Origin: Prado023 sp963700475 | Lineage (GTDB): Bacteria > Actinomycetota > Actinomycetes > S36-B12 > CAIYMF01 | DNA: 64,000 bases | Direction: 5' to 3' | Assembly (NCBI GenBank): GCA_963700475.1 | Contig: CAVOXR010000009.1 | Location: 582,660-646,659 of the forward strand | Part shown: piece by piece, positions 7,897 to 16,365 of the stretch | Layout: the number at the start of each line of letters is the position of its first letter | Position numbering within the stretch: position 1 is the first letter of the stretch | Program-made: the position numbers and the translations under genes | The notes under the pieces: model-generated | What the model saw: the letters and a program-made list of their open reading frames with translations, nothing else | The model's database searches: none | Told to the model about the DNA's origin: nothing

Positions 7897-9476
7897 CAGC
7901 CCACCTCGACGAACTCGACGCGGTCACCGACCCGCAGCAGGGCGGGGTGCTCAGCAGTGACGTCGAACAGCTCGGCGCTGGTGGACCCGATGAGCTGCCA
8001 CCCGCCCGGGGTCGCCGACGGGTAGACGGCGCACATCTGGGCGGCGAGGGCGACCGATCCTCGGGGGACCTTGGGGCGGGGGTCAGCTCGGCGTCCGACC
8101 GCGGCGAAGAGCGGGTCCGTGGTGGTCAGGTAGCCGAACCCGGGCGAGAAGCCGACGGCCGCGACCGTCCACAGCGCGGCCCGATGCCGACGCACGACCT
8201 CGACCGCCGGCAGGTGCAGCGCCGCTGCCACGTCCGCGAGGTCGGGGCCGTCATAGCGGGTGGGGAGGGTGTGGAGCCGCGAGACCTCAGGGGCGAGGTC
8301 GCCGGGGACGCGATCCGCGCCCTTGTCCAACGCGCCCTCCCCTCGGCCCGACCGTGCCCCACCGCCCGGTCCGCCGTCGCGAGACAGGGCATCGGGATCA
8401 TCGCGGGGGTCCGGTCGCTGCGAAGGCCGATCGAAGGCCACCAGCACGCTGGCCAGGCCGGGCACGACCGTCGCCTGGGGCCACCGCCCGCGCGCTCGCG
8501 CCGCCACGCGCAGCACCCACGGAGTCCCTGACGGCGAGGAACCACCCGGCTCGACGAGCAGCGCGCGGTCCCCGAACGCGCGTATCACCACCGGGTCGCC
8601 GCTGCGGTCGTCGTTGTCCATGTCCCGCTGCCCGGGGGTGCGCGCTGGCACCGCGGTTGCCGGGCGCCCACCCGGTGCCACCACCTCCCAGCCCTGCGCC
8701 TCGAGGGCTTCGCGGATCGCCCGGGCTGCAGCCACGGCGCCCGGGGTGTCGCCGTGGACGCACAGCGAGTCAACCGCCACTGCGATCCGCGGCCCATCGA
8801 TCGGGGTGACGTGACCCCCCGCGAGGTCCAGCGCCTGGGCGACCATCGACTCGATGTCGCTGAGGACGGCCCCGGGCTCGCTGCGGCCGACGAGCTGGCC
8901 GGTGCTCAGGTAGCCGCGGTCGGCGAAGCCCTCCCCCAGCACGGTCATGCCCCGGCGTGAGGCCAGTGTCGCCAGCTCCCCGCCCGGCTGGGTCAGGACC
9001 GCCACCCGGTACCCGAGGGTGTGCTCGGCACCGAGGACCGCGTCGGCCACGACCTGCGCAGCAACCGGGTCTCGGACCGCCTCGTTGTAGAGGGATCCGT
9101 GCGCCTTCACATGTGCCAACGCGACGCCCTGCCCCTCGGCCTCGCGGGCCACCACAAGGATCTGAGCGACCAGGTCACCGACCAGGAGCGAGCGCGCCGA
9201 GACGTCGCGATGGAGCACCGTGAGGTGCGAGGCCCGGCCGAATCCGGCGCGATCGCGATACGAGGGGTGGGCGCCGATCCCGACCCCCCGTCGTGCGGCG
9301 TCGGCGACGGCGCGTGTGAGCACCGCTCCCCCACCGGCATGCGCTCCCGTGGCGATGTTGGCCGAGGTGACGATGTCCAGGAGGGCCTCGTCGTCGCCGA
9401 CGCCCTCCCCCAGGTCGGCGTTCAGGTCGATCCGCCCACCGTTCTGCGCCGTCCTCCGGTCGCCCATCTGGGTCAT
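7896..9476 (-). CDS. Fused 5-oxoprolinase subunits A and B (PxpA-PxpB)
   Basis: One continuous 526-residue frame carries PxpA (LamB/YcsF family, about residues 14-255; IDLNADLGEG, GAHPSYRDRAGFGR, VKAHGSLYNEA) and then PxpB (KipI family, about 300-526; GFSPGFGYL, PRGSVALAAQ, TPGGWQLIGST). The two are normally separate genes; the linker, rich in G, R and D, contains no stop. With PxpC it should convert 5-oxoproline, a spontaneous product of glutamine and glutathione metabolism, to glutamate in the cytoplasm. The start is uncertain: ATG 9476 and ATG 9467 both precede the conserved region and neither has a strong ribosome site. Confidence 0.88.
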   Translation of the reverse strand: MTQMGDRRTAQNGGRIDLNADLGEGVGDDEALLDIVTSANIATGAHAGGGAVLTRAVADAARRGVGIGAHPSYRDRAGFGRASHLTVLHRDVSARSLLVGDLVAQILVVAREAEGQGVALAHVKAHGSLYNEAVRDPVAAQVVADAVLGAEHTLGYRVAVLTQPGGELATLASRRGMTVLGEGFADRGYLSTGQLVGRSEPGAVLSDIESMVAQALDLAGGHVTPIDGPRIAVAVDSLCVHGDTPGAVAAARAIREALEAQGWEVVAPGGRPATAVPARTPGQRDMDNDDRSGDPVVIRAFGDRALLVEPGGSSPSGTPWVLRVAARARGRWPQATVVPGLASVLVAFDRPSQRPDPRDDPDALSRDGGPGGGARSGRGEGALDKGADRVPGDLAPEVSRLHTLPTRYDGPDLADVAAALHLPAVEVVRRHRAALWTVAAVGFSPGFGYLTTTDPLFAAVGRRADPRPKVPRGSVALAAQMCAVYPSATPGGWQLIGSTSAELFDVTAEHPALLRVGDRVEFVEVG

Positions 9477-9631
9477 GACCAGCACCCTGGAGAGACGATC
9501 GTCGTGGGCATGCGGGCTCCTCCCGGGCCCCTCAGGGGCGGTCGCGCCCAGCATGGCCGCACGACGCCAACCGGTCAACGTTGGCACCCAGGTCGCCCGT
9601 GCCGCGCCGCTCGACTGTCGGCTCCTCGTCC

Positions 9632-9637
9632 TAGAGT
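9632..9637 (+). promoter_or_regulatory. Leaderless-type -10 element TAGAGT
   Basis: TAGAGT lies six bases before the GTG start at 9644 and no ribosome site is visible, so the PAS-GGDEF mRNA probably begins at or next to its start codon. Confidence 0.5.
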
Positions 9638-9643
9638 GACCCC

Positions 9644-11305
9644 GTGGCAGCAACCCCGCAGACGAGTCGCCCGAGCCCACTGCTGACGGAGGCCGGCGTC
9701 CCCGAGTGGGTACCGCGTGCGCATGCCGCGGCGGCCGTGGGCACGGCGGTCATCGGTCTGGACGGCATCCTGCTGTGGGTGAACCAGGCCATGCTCGACC
9801 TGGTCCAGACTCCGGAGGACGAACTCCTGGGCAGGACAGTCGCGGAGTTGGTGCAGGAAGGTGACCGCGACCGCATGACTCAGGCGCTCATGGCCCTGAG
9901 CGACCAACCCGTGTCCATGGCGCGGGTCCAGGGGCCGACCCCCGGCAGCTGGCTGCACGTGTCACTGAGCCGCCTCGACCCGGAGGCTGGTCGCCAGCCC
10001 GCCGTCCTGGCCCAGGCTGTCGACATCAGCACCTCCGTCCAGGCGCAGGTCTCCCTGGAGGTGATGAGCGAGAACGTGCTGGACGTGGTCACCCTGATCG
10101 ACGACACCGGCCGGATCACCTGGGCTTCGCCCTCCGTCCGTGCCGTCCTGGGCCCCGAGTCGGACTCGAAGGAGATCATCGGCCGCGAGATCACGACCCT
10201 GATCGCCCATGAGGACCTGAACGGCTTCGCCGACGCCCTGGCTGGCGCCGACCCCGGCCAGGAGCCCACCACGCGCACGGTCCGCTTCCGCTCGCGCTCG
10301 GGTGCCTATCGCTACATGGCTGTCACGGCCCGTCCCGTCACTGACGCAGGGACCGGGCGTCGCACGGCGATCGCGATGCGCGACGTCACCGAGGAGTTGC
10401 GAGCCAAGCGCGAGCTGGCGCGCAGCGAGGAGCAGTTCCGCATGGCCATGCTCGGCGCCCCCGAGGGCATGGCGGTCACCGACTCCCAGGACCGGATCGT
10501 GCAGGTCAACCCGGCCCTGTGCGAACTCCTGGGTACCTCGTCCCAGGCGCTCATCGGGCACAGGTTCCGGGAGTACATCCCCGAGGAGGAACGGGAACAG
10601 GTCGACCAGTGGCGCGAGCGCCTGCTCCGGGGGAACGTCGCGATCGAACGGTGCCAGCACCGGCTGACGAGCAACACGAGCGAGGTCTGGGTCGACCACT
10701 CCGTCGGCATCATGCGCGACGATCTCGGCAACCCGGCGCTGTTCGTGCACCAGTTCGCCGACCGGACGGCCGCCCGCCGGCTTGAGGCCGACCTGACCTA
10801 CCGTGCCAGCCACGACCTGCAGACAGGTCTCGCCAACAAGGAGTCCCTCAAGACCCGCCTGGCCCAGCGGCTGGGCATGCCGCCGGAGTCCGCCAGCACC
10901 GTGGGGGTGCTGTTCTGCGACATCGACAACCTCAAGCCCATCAACGACCGCTACGGCCATCTCGTCGGCGACGCGGTGATCTCGGCGGTGGCCAACCGGC
11001 TCGAGCGGGCTGTGCGTCGCCAGGATGAGGTCGCACGTTACGGGGGCGACGAGTTCTTCATCGTGCTCGACCACTGCAGCTCCGCCCAGGAGCTCGCACT
11101 TGTGGCCCGCAACGTGCAGACCGCGGCGAGCCACGCGGTCGAGACGTCGGCGGGTTCCATCGACGTCAGCATCTCGGTCGGAGCCGTCCTGGCTGAGGCC
11201 ACCGCGGAGACCGACGAGGCTCTGCGCCGCGCCGACGAGGCGCTCTACCGCGCCAAGCGCTCGGGCGGGAACCGAATCGCCGTCGAGGGGCTCACCGAGG
11301 CCTGA
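9644..11305 (+). CDS. PAS-PAS-PAS-GGDEF diguanylate cyclase
   Basis: This 553-residue soluble protein has three PAS-type sensor regions (about 25-135, 135-255 and 258-380) and a C-terminal GGDEF domain that makes cyclic di-GMP. The active site is G467GDEF and the product-inhibition site RRQD (458-461) sits at the standard five-residue distance, so an active, feedback-controlled cyclase is expected. There is no membrane segment, so the signal is internal or freely diffusing. The last PAS and GGDEF are close to those of the protein at 16366-18120, including the RASHDLQTGLANK signature. GTG start, probably leaderless. Confidence 0.92.
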   Translation: MAATPQTSRPSPLLTEAGVPEWVPRAHAAAAVGTAVIGLDGILLWVNQAMLDLVQTPEDELLGRTVAELVQEGDRDRMTQALMALSDQPVSMARVQGPTPGSWLHVSLSRLDPEAGRQPAVLAQAVDISTSVQAQVSLEVMSENVLDVVTLIDDTGRITWASPSVRAVLGPESDSKEIIGREITTLIAHEDLNGFADALAGADPGQEPTTRTVRFRSRSGAYRYMAVTARPVTDAGTGRRTAIAMRDVTEELRAKRELARSEEQFRMAMLGAPEGMAVTDSQDRIVQVNPALCELLGTSSQALIGHRFREYIPEEEREQVDQWRERLLRGNVAIERCQHRLTSNTSEVWVDHSVGIMRDDLGNPALFVHQFADRTAARRLEADLTYRASHDLQTGLANKESLKTRLAQRLGMPPESASTVGVLFCDIDNLKPINDRYGHLVGDAVISAVANRLERAVRRQDEVARYGGDEFFIVLDHCSSAQELALVARNVQTAASHAVETSAGSIDVSISVGAVLAEATAETDEALRRADEALYRAKRSGGNRIAVEGLTEA

Positions 11306-11527
11306 TCCCTTCACGTGTGTGCAGCATCACCGTCATGCGAATTGACCCGGAAAGGCACGATCTCCGGGGCGCCACAGCCTCGTGACCTGCGATGTCGCCT
11401 GCGGAATTGCCGTGGCGATTCGGGGGACTGCGCCCGAATGCGTGATGATATGCCGGAGATGTTGTGCAGAGGTTAATGATCCATTACCGTGCGCCATAGA
11501 GTGATTACTCTCTGAGAGGAGAGGTGG

Positions 11528-13615
11528 ATGACCGGGATGCAGGCGGGCCTGTCTCGCGCGCGGCATCCTGCGCTCTTCCTGACGACGTGGTTGGTGAGCA
11601 CGGTCGTCGGGTGCACGGTTGCCTTCGTGGCCGTGGCACTGATGCCACGAACGTTGGGGAAGCTCGGATGGGCCGAGTCTGCCGCCCTGGTGACAATGGC
11701 CATCCTCGTGGTCATCGTCGAGCTGCGACCCATCATGATGAGCCGCTTCGAGGGCGACCCGATCTCCATCGCCCCCGCCTTCGTGTTCGCCGCCCTGTAC
11801 CTGTGGGGGTGGGTACCGGCGGTGACCCTGATGGCTGTGTCCGTGCTCCTCAGCGAAGCCCTGGCCCGCAAGGAGCCATGGAAGCTGTTCTTCAACGTGG
11901 GGAACTACACCCTGTCCGTCCTCGCTGCATGGGCGGTCCTGAGCCGCGGCACATGGCCGGAGACGGACGCGAACTTCGTCGCTCCGCGTGACATGGGACT
12001 GGTCGTGCTGTCCTGGGTGGCCTATCACCTCGTCAACGTCGCGCAGGTGGCTGGCCTTGCCGAGGACCAGACCTGGTGGGAGTCCTTCACTGAGGACTTC
12101 TGGTTCTACACGGTGTCGACCGGGGCCGTCCTGGCGCTGTCGCCGCTGGTCGCCGTCGTCGCGATCCACACGAACGCGTGGGTACTCCTCCCCTTGCTGC
12201 TGCCCCCGCTGCTCGCGGTCCAGCGCACTGCCCAGATGTCCCAGGAGCGTGAGCGCCTCGCCCAGGTTCGCGAGCATGAGGCCCTGCACGATCAGCTGAC
12301 CAGCCTGCCGAACCAGACACTCCTGGCCAATCGGATCGAGACTGGGCTCCTGAAGCCGAGACGCCGCGGGGAGCGTCTGGTCGTGCTCCTCCTGGACCTG
12401 GACTCGTTCAAGACGGTCAACGACGGACTTGGTCACGGGATCGGCGATTCCCTGCTCATCGACGTGGCCGAGAGGCTCACGGCGGTGGTGCGGCCGGGAG
12501 ACACCCTGGCCCGATTCAGCGGCGACGAGTTCGCCATCGTCTGTGAGGCGATCCGTGATCGTGAGCTCGAATCGCTCGTCGAGACCATTCGGCGGACCAT
12601 CGCAGCACCGTTCACCATCGCCACGCACGAAGTCACCCTCACGGCGAGCATCGGGGTCGCTCCTGCCACTCCCGGCGCGACCGCGCAGTCCTTGATCCGG
12701 GAGGCCGATTCGGCCATGTTCCGCGCCAAGAGCGCCGGGCGTGACCAGGCAGCGCACTTCCACCAGACCATGCACGATCAGGCCACAGCCCGCCTTGACG
12801 ACCAGCTCGGCCTGCGTCGAGCCCTGGAACGCGACGAGTTGCGCGCGCACTACCAACCGGTCGTGGACCTCTCGACGGGCGAGGCCGTGGGCATGGAGGC
12901 CCTGGTCCGCTGGCAGCACCCGGAGCGCGGGCTCATCTCGCCCGACCAGTTCATCCCCTTGGCCGAGGACACCGGGCTGATCCTCCCGCTCGGGGCCTGG
13001 ATGCTCGAGACCGCACTCGGCCAGCTGCAGCAGTGGCGCCGCGAGATGCCCGAGGCCCACGACCTCTGGATGGCCGTCAACCTGTCACCGCGCCAGCTCA
13101 CAGATCCCGACCTGATCCACAAGGTGTCCCGGGCGCTGGCGGAGACCGGAGTTCCCGCGGGGAACCTGCACCTGGAGATCACCGAGACCGCGGTCATGAG
13201 TTCGGTGGACGCCTCCACCTCGACGCTCGACGCCCTGCGCCAGCTCGGCGTGCACCTGATCATCGACGACTTCGGCACCGGCTACTCGTCCTTGGCGCGC
13301 CTCAAGAAGCTGCCCGTGACCGCGCTGAAGGTCGACCGCTCCTTCGTCGACGGGTTGGGCCGAGACTCGTCTGACCTGTCGATCGTGGACGCCATCATCA
13401 ACATGGCCGACTCCCTTGCCCTCGGCGTGATCGCAGAGGGCGTGGAGACCGCCGAACAGCTCGAGATCCTGCAGTCCCTCGGCGCCAAGATGGGCCAGGG
13501 CTACCTCTGGTCGCGTGCGCTGCCTGCCGAAGGGCTGGCTTCCTGGCTGCGGGCTGTGCCCCTGCACGAGGAGCTCGCCGAGGTCCGCGGCCTGCTGAGC
13601 GTCCGCCGCCGCTGA
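11528..13615 (+). CDS. Membrane GGDEF-EAL protein, likely c-di-GMP phosphodiesterase
   Basis: This 695-residue protein has seven or so membrane segments in the first 240 residues, a GGDEF domain whose signature is S331GDEF with an RPGD inhibition site, and an EAL domain with M456EALVRW, ITETAVM and DDFGTGYSS near 580-588. The EAL residues needed for metal binding and hydrolysis of cyclic di-GMP are intact, while the altered GGDEF may be weak or serve to bind GTP. The ATG at 11528 follows a GAGGAGAGG ribosome site. It lies between two PAS-GGDEF genes, so synthesis and breakdown of the messenger are encoded together. Confidence 0.92.
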   Translation: MTGMQAGLSRARHPALFLTTWLVSTVVGCTVAFVAVALMPRTLGKLGWAESAALVTMAILVVIVELRPIMMSRFEGDPISIAPAFVFAALYLWGWVPAVTLMAVSVLLSEALARKEPWKLFFNVGNYTLSVLAAWAVLSRGTWPETDANFVAPRDMGLVVLSWVAYHLVNVAQVAGLAEDQTWWESFTEDFWFYTVSTGAVLALSPLVAVVAIHTNAWVLLPLLLPPLLAVQRTAQMSQERERLAQVREHEALHDQLTSLPNQTLLANRIETGLLKPRRRGERLVVLLLDLDSFKTVNDGLGHGIGDSLLIDVAERLTAVVRPGDTLARFSGDEFAIVCEAIRDRELESLVETIRRTIAAPFTIATHEVTLTASIGVAPATPGATAQSLIREADSAMFRAKSAGRDQAAHFHQTMHDQATARLDDQLGLRRALERDELRAHYQPVVDLSTGEAVGMEALVRWQHPERGLISPDQFIPLAEDTGLILPLGAWMLETALGQLQQWRREMPEAHDLWMAVNLSPRQLTDPDLIHKVSRALAETGVPAGNLHLEITETAVMSSVDASTSTLDALRQLGVHLIIDDFGTGYSSLARLKKLPVTALKVDRSFVDGLGRDSSDLSIVDAIINMADSLALGVIAEGVETAEQLEILQSLGAKMGQGYLWSRALPAEGLASWLRAVPLHEELAEVRGLLSVRRR

Positions 13616-13722
13616 GCCACGGCCCCCTGGGGGCGCACCTGCGGCCCGGATCCCGTTCATGGCCGTTGGGCCGTTCGGGAGGGTCCTAGGTCCCGCTTGG
13701 GCCCCCGTTGCGCGGTTATCGG

Positions 13723-13753
13723 GGCCTCCGACGCGCTGGGGCCGTCGGAGGCC
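13723..13753. terminator. Hairpin after the GGDEF-EAL gene
   Basis: A perfect 10-bp stem (GGCCTCCGAC and its complement) closes an 11-base loop about 110 bases after the GGDEF-EAL stop. It is a possible terminator, or the first of two leader structures before the next gene. Confidence 0.5.
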
Positions 13754-13786
13754 ATCTGGTGCTCAGTATCCGCCGTCCCGGAGCCT

Positions 13787-13811
13787 GTGCACGGCCCTAA
13801 GGGCCGTGCAC
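13787..13811. terminator. Second hairpin before the SipW-signal gene
   Basis: An 11-bp perfect stem, GTGCACGGCCC with its complement, closes a TAA loop. It lies 33 bases after the preceding hairpin and about 200 bases before the next start. A terminator is likely; a regulatory leader cannot be excluded. Confidence 0.55.
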
Positions 13812-14015
13812 GCACTTTGTCTCAGAAGTATCTCAAGTTGGCCCTGATCGGAGTCGATGACTGGATCTGACCGCCCGGTCGCCCAGTGTGACCGAGCGGA
13901 CCCGAACGGCTGACCCACAAACGAGGGACCCCATGGGCACCTCGGGCACAGCGTCCGAGGAGCCAGCAGCAAGCGTCATACCAGACAACAGTCATCAACC
14001 TGAAGGGAATGGGAA

Positions 14016-14560
14016 ATGAAGATCTTCTCGTCGAAGAAGCGGGTCGCCGTGATCGGTGCAATCACCGCAGTCACCCTGGTAGGCGGCGGCACAGCGTTCG
14101 CGTACTGGACCACGACGGGTTCGGGCACGGGCTCGGCACGACCACTGCGGACCAGCGCGACGTCTGCGATCACCATGTACGTTCTACCGGTCACGTCTCG
14201 CCGCGACACCGCTGACGCCTGGGAGCGGCTCGCAGACCGTCACTCCACGGTGCACAATCCACGACCGGCGCGACGTAGCCAGCGGCTCGAATGCGGTACA
14301 GTCTCGACGGTCGATCCAGCGTTGCGACGGATGCGACTCGCGTCGGACGGCATCGCCTGCCTGCTCGACTTCACGGTCTCATCTGACACTGCGCCACGAC
14401 AGGCGACGCTGTCCCGGTCTCACGTGGACGTCCAACGACGTACGTGGCACCGGGATCTGATCGATGCAAGTCTCAGATCGATCGCAGAGCGCTCGGACCA
14501 CCAGGACGCATGTCAGGGCGTATCCGACGTGCCGCTGGTCGCATCAGCGATCACGTCGAT
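14016..14560 (+). pseudogene. Decayed secreted protein with SipW-class signal peptide (TasA/camelysin-like start)
   Basis: The first 40 residues are intact: a basic start (SKKR), a hydrophobic core and GGGTAFAYWTTTGSGTGSA, which is typical of SipW-processed proteins such as TasA. After that the open frame loses sense, yet pieces expected of the family appear in different frames: GSGSQTVT near 14220-14245, TWTSNDVRGTG near 14424-14457, and a QDACQG ending near 14500-14520. Several small insertions or deletions would restore one protein of about 170-180 residues. It is either a decayed gene or a stretch of poor base calls. The next gene has a similar QDACKN ending in its first domain. Confidence 0.55.
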
Positions 14561-14687
14561 CTCCAGCGCGCCAGTCCGACGAGTCGGCTGGTGGCCTGAG
14601 TCATCGCTGACCAGCCTCACGCCTGACCGCGATCCAGCAGAGCGACTCGCGACGGATCACCGGGGGCCTGCGCTCGAAGGAGCTTCG

Positions 14688-16215
14688 ATGCCAGGCAGGA
14701 CGAGGACGACGGGAGGGATCAGGGCCCTGGCCCTGGCCACCGTCGTCCTCGTCCTGCTGACCGGCACGGTCACCAATCGGGCGTCGAAGGCCGCGGCAGC
14801 CCCTCTGACCCCCGGGTCGGACTTCACGATCTCCACCACGATCACCAGCTCGCCGACCTCGGCCGACCATGCGGCCCTGCTGTACCCCGGGGTGACCCGC
14901 TACCTCTGGTACACGGTCCACAACCCGCTGCCTCAGGCAATCACGGTCACCTCACTGGGGATCGCCGAGCGTCCAGGCACCACCAGCGTGCCCCCGGGCC
15001 AACCTCGACCTGGACCAGCTCGGGCTGACCGGCGCCTTCATCGTGCCCTCTGGTGCCACCGCGACCGTCCTGGCGCCGCGCCCGATCTCGCTGCGGAACC
15101 TGCCGGTCAACCAGGACGCCTGCAAGAACTCCACGTTCACATTCACGTTCACGGGCACTGGCTGGTACTCGGACGGGTCGAACCCGCAGAACCCCACCGA
15201 TCCTCAGAACCCACCCGCCCCTGACTCACCGGCCAAGGTCGGCACCGCGACGCAGCTCAGCGTCGGGCCCAACCCGGTTGCTGTGGGCCAGACCGTCACG
15301 ATGACCTCACGCGTCGCACGCACCACGGGTGCGGTGACCGGGACGGGGACCGCCGGTGCCTCAGCAATCCCCACCGGAGCCGTCAGCTTCTACCTGCGCG
15401 CACCCTCGGGCGCCCAGACCCTCCTGGGCACCATCCCGCTGGACGCCCAGGGCGTGGCCAGCCTGCGCCTGACGTCCCTGCCGCCGGGGTCCGGGAGCCT
15501 GTTCGCGGTCTACACCGGAACCGACGCGTTCGCCGGCTCGACCTCACCGGTCGTCCCGCAGTCGATCATCGCGCCGCCTGCGGAGTGCACCGGGACGTAC
15601 TCGACCTCGATCATCGGCACCCCCGGGTCGCCAATCATCAAGGGCACAAAGGGCAACGACTTCATCTACGCCGTCGGCGGGAACTACAAGGTCAGCGGCG
15701 GCAAGGGCGACGACTGCCTGGTCGTGGGTGACGGGAACAACGTCATCTCCGATGGCACAGGGGCCGACGTGGTCATCGTCGGCAACGGCCGCAACACGAT
15801 CACCGTGACCGGCAGTCGGAACACCGTCGTCGTCGGGGACGGCAACGGCAACCGCGTCACCGTGAAGGGCGCCAAGAAGGGCAAGAAGCTCATCAAGCCC
15901 TCCAGCAATCGCATCACAATCGGAGATGGTGCGCAGAACCGCGTGACGGTGCGTAGGGGCACCAAGAACCAGATCACCGCGGGGAATGGCGCCAGCAACC
16001 GGGTGACGGTCCGGAAGGGTTCCAGGAACCTCATCACCATCGGGGACGGCGACGCCAACCGCGTGAGCCTGAGGGGCTCCAAGAGCAGCGTCACCGTCGG
16101 CAACGGAAGCAAGAACCACATATCGGTCGGCAAGGGCACGAAGAACCGCATCGTGGTCGGCAAGGGCAACCGGCGCCCGTTCGACCAACGCCACTGGGAG
16201 CCCAGACAGCTGTGA
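14688..16215 (+). pseudogene. Secreted Ig-like and beta-roll repeat protein, frameshifted
   Basis: ATG 14688, with GAAGGAG upstream, starts a protein with a signal peptide (hydrophobic core LALATVVLVLLTG) and a beta-sandwich region. The frame changes at a run of five C at 14991-14995: with four C the text reads on as RANLDLDQLGLTG and continues to 16215. Then follow a bacterial Ig-like domain (about 15240-15560) and a repeat region (15640-16170) beginning with RTX-like GNDFI and GGKGDD and continuing with about ten copies of patterns such as NRVTVRKG and NLITIGDGDAN. The repeats probably form a stacked beta-roll or solenoid on the cell surface. The C-terminus may also be shifted: losing one base near 16170 would add a tail with TGSPDSC. 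Confidence 0.7.
15781..16170 (+). repeat. In-frame short beta-roll repeat array
   Basis: The coding sequence repeats a unit of about ten residues, alternating a strand such as NRVTV or NLITI with a turn such as GDGA, GNGS or RKGS. The units differ in sequence, so this is an old repeat and not a recent duplication. It resembles RTX rolls but lacks the strict GGXGXDX pattern after the first units. Confidence 0.65.
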
Positions 16216-16353
16216 GTCCGTCCTTCGGACATGTACGGATTCCGAATTCAACGCCGCGATTGGTTGCGCCGCGCGACCGGATTTGGCGAAAAGACCGCGC
16301 AAACCACCCGTTCGGCTCAACCACTTGCCTTCTGAAATGTCCTTATTGCCTCG

Positions 16354-16359
16354 TACTCT
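16354..16359 (+). promoter_or_regulatory. Leaderless-type -10 element TACTCT
   Basis: TACTCT lies six bases before the GTG at 16366, with no ribosome site, matching the arrangement before the paralogous PAS-GGDEF gene at 9644. Confidence 0.5.
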
Positions 16360-16365
16360 TGGCGC

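Larger units (their letters stand above)
13616..14015. other. Intergenic region with two hairpins and no gene
   Basis: Apart from the two hairpins listed separately, nothing coding was seen. The last 20 bases hold a GAAGGGAATGGG ribosome site directly before the ATG at 14016, which is stronger than needed for a dead gene and shows the downstream gene was once well translated. Confidence 0.5.

Noticed and set aside
11333..13060. 575-codon minus-strand frame
   Set aside because: Antisense to the GGDEF-EAL gene, which has clear domains.
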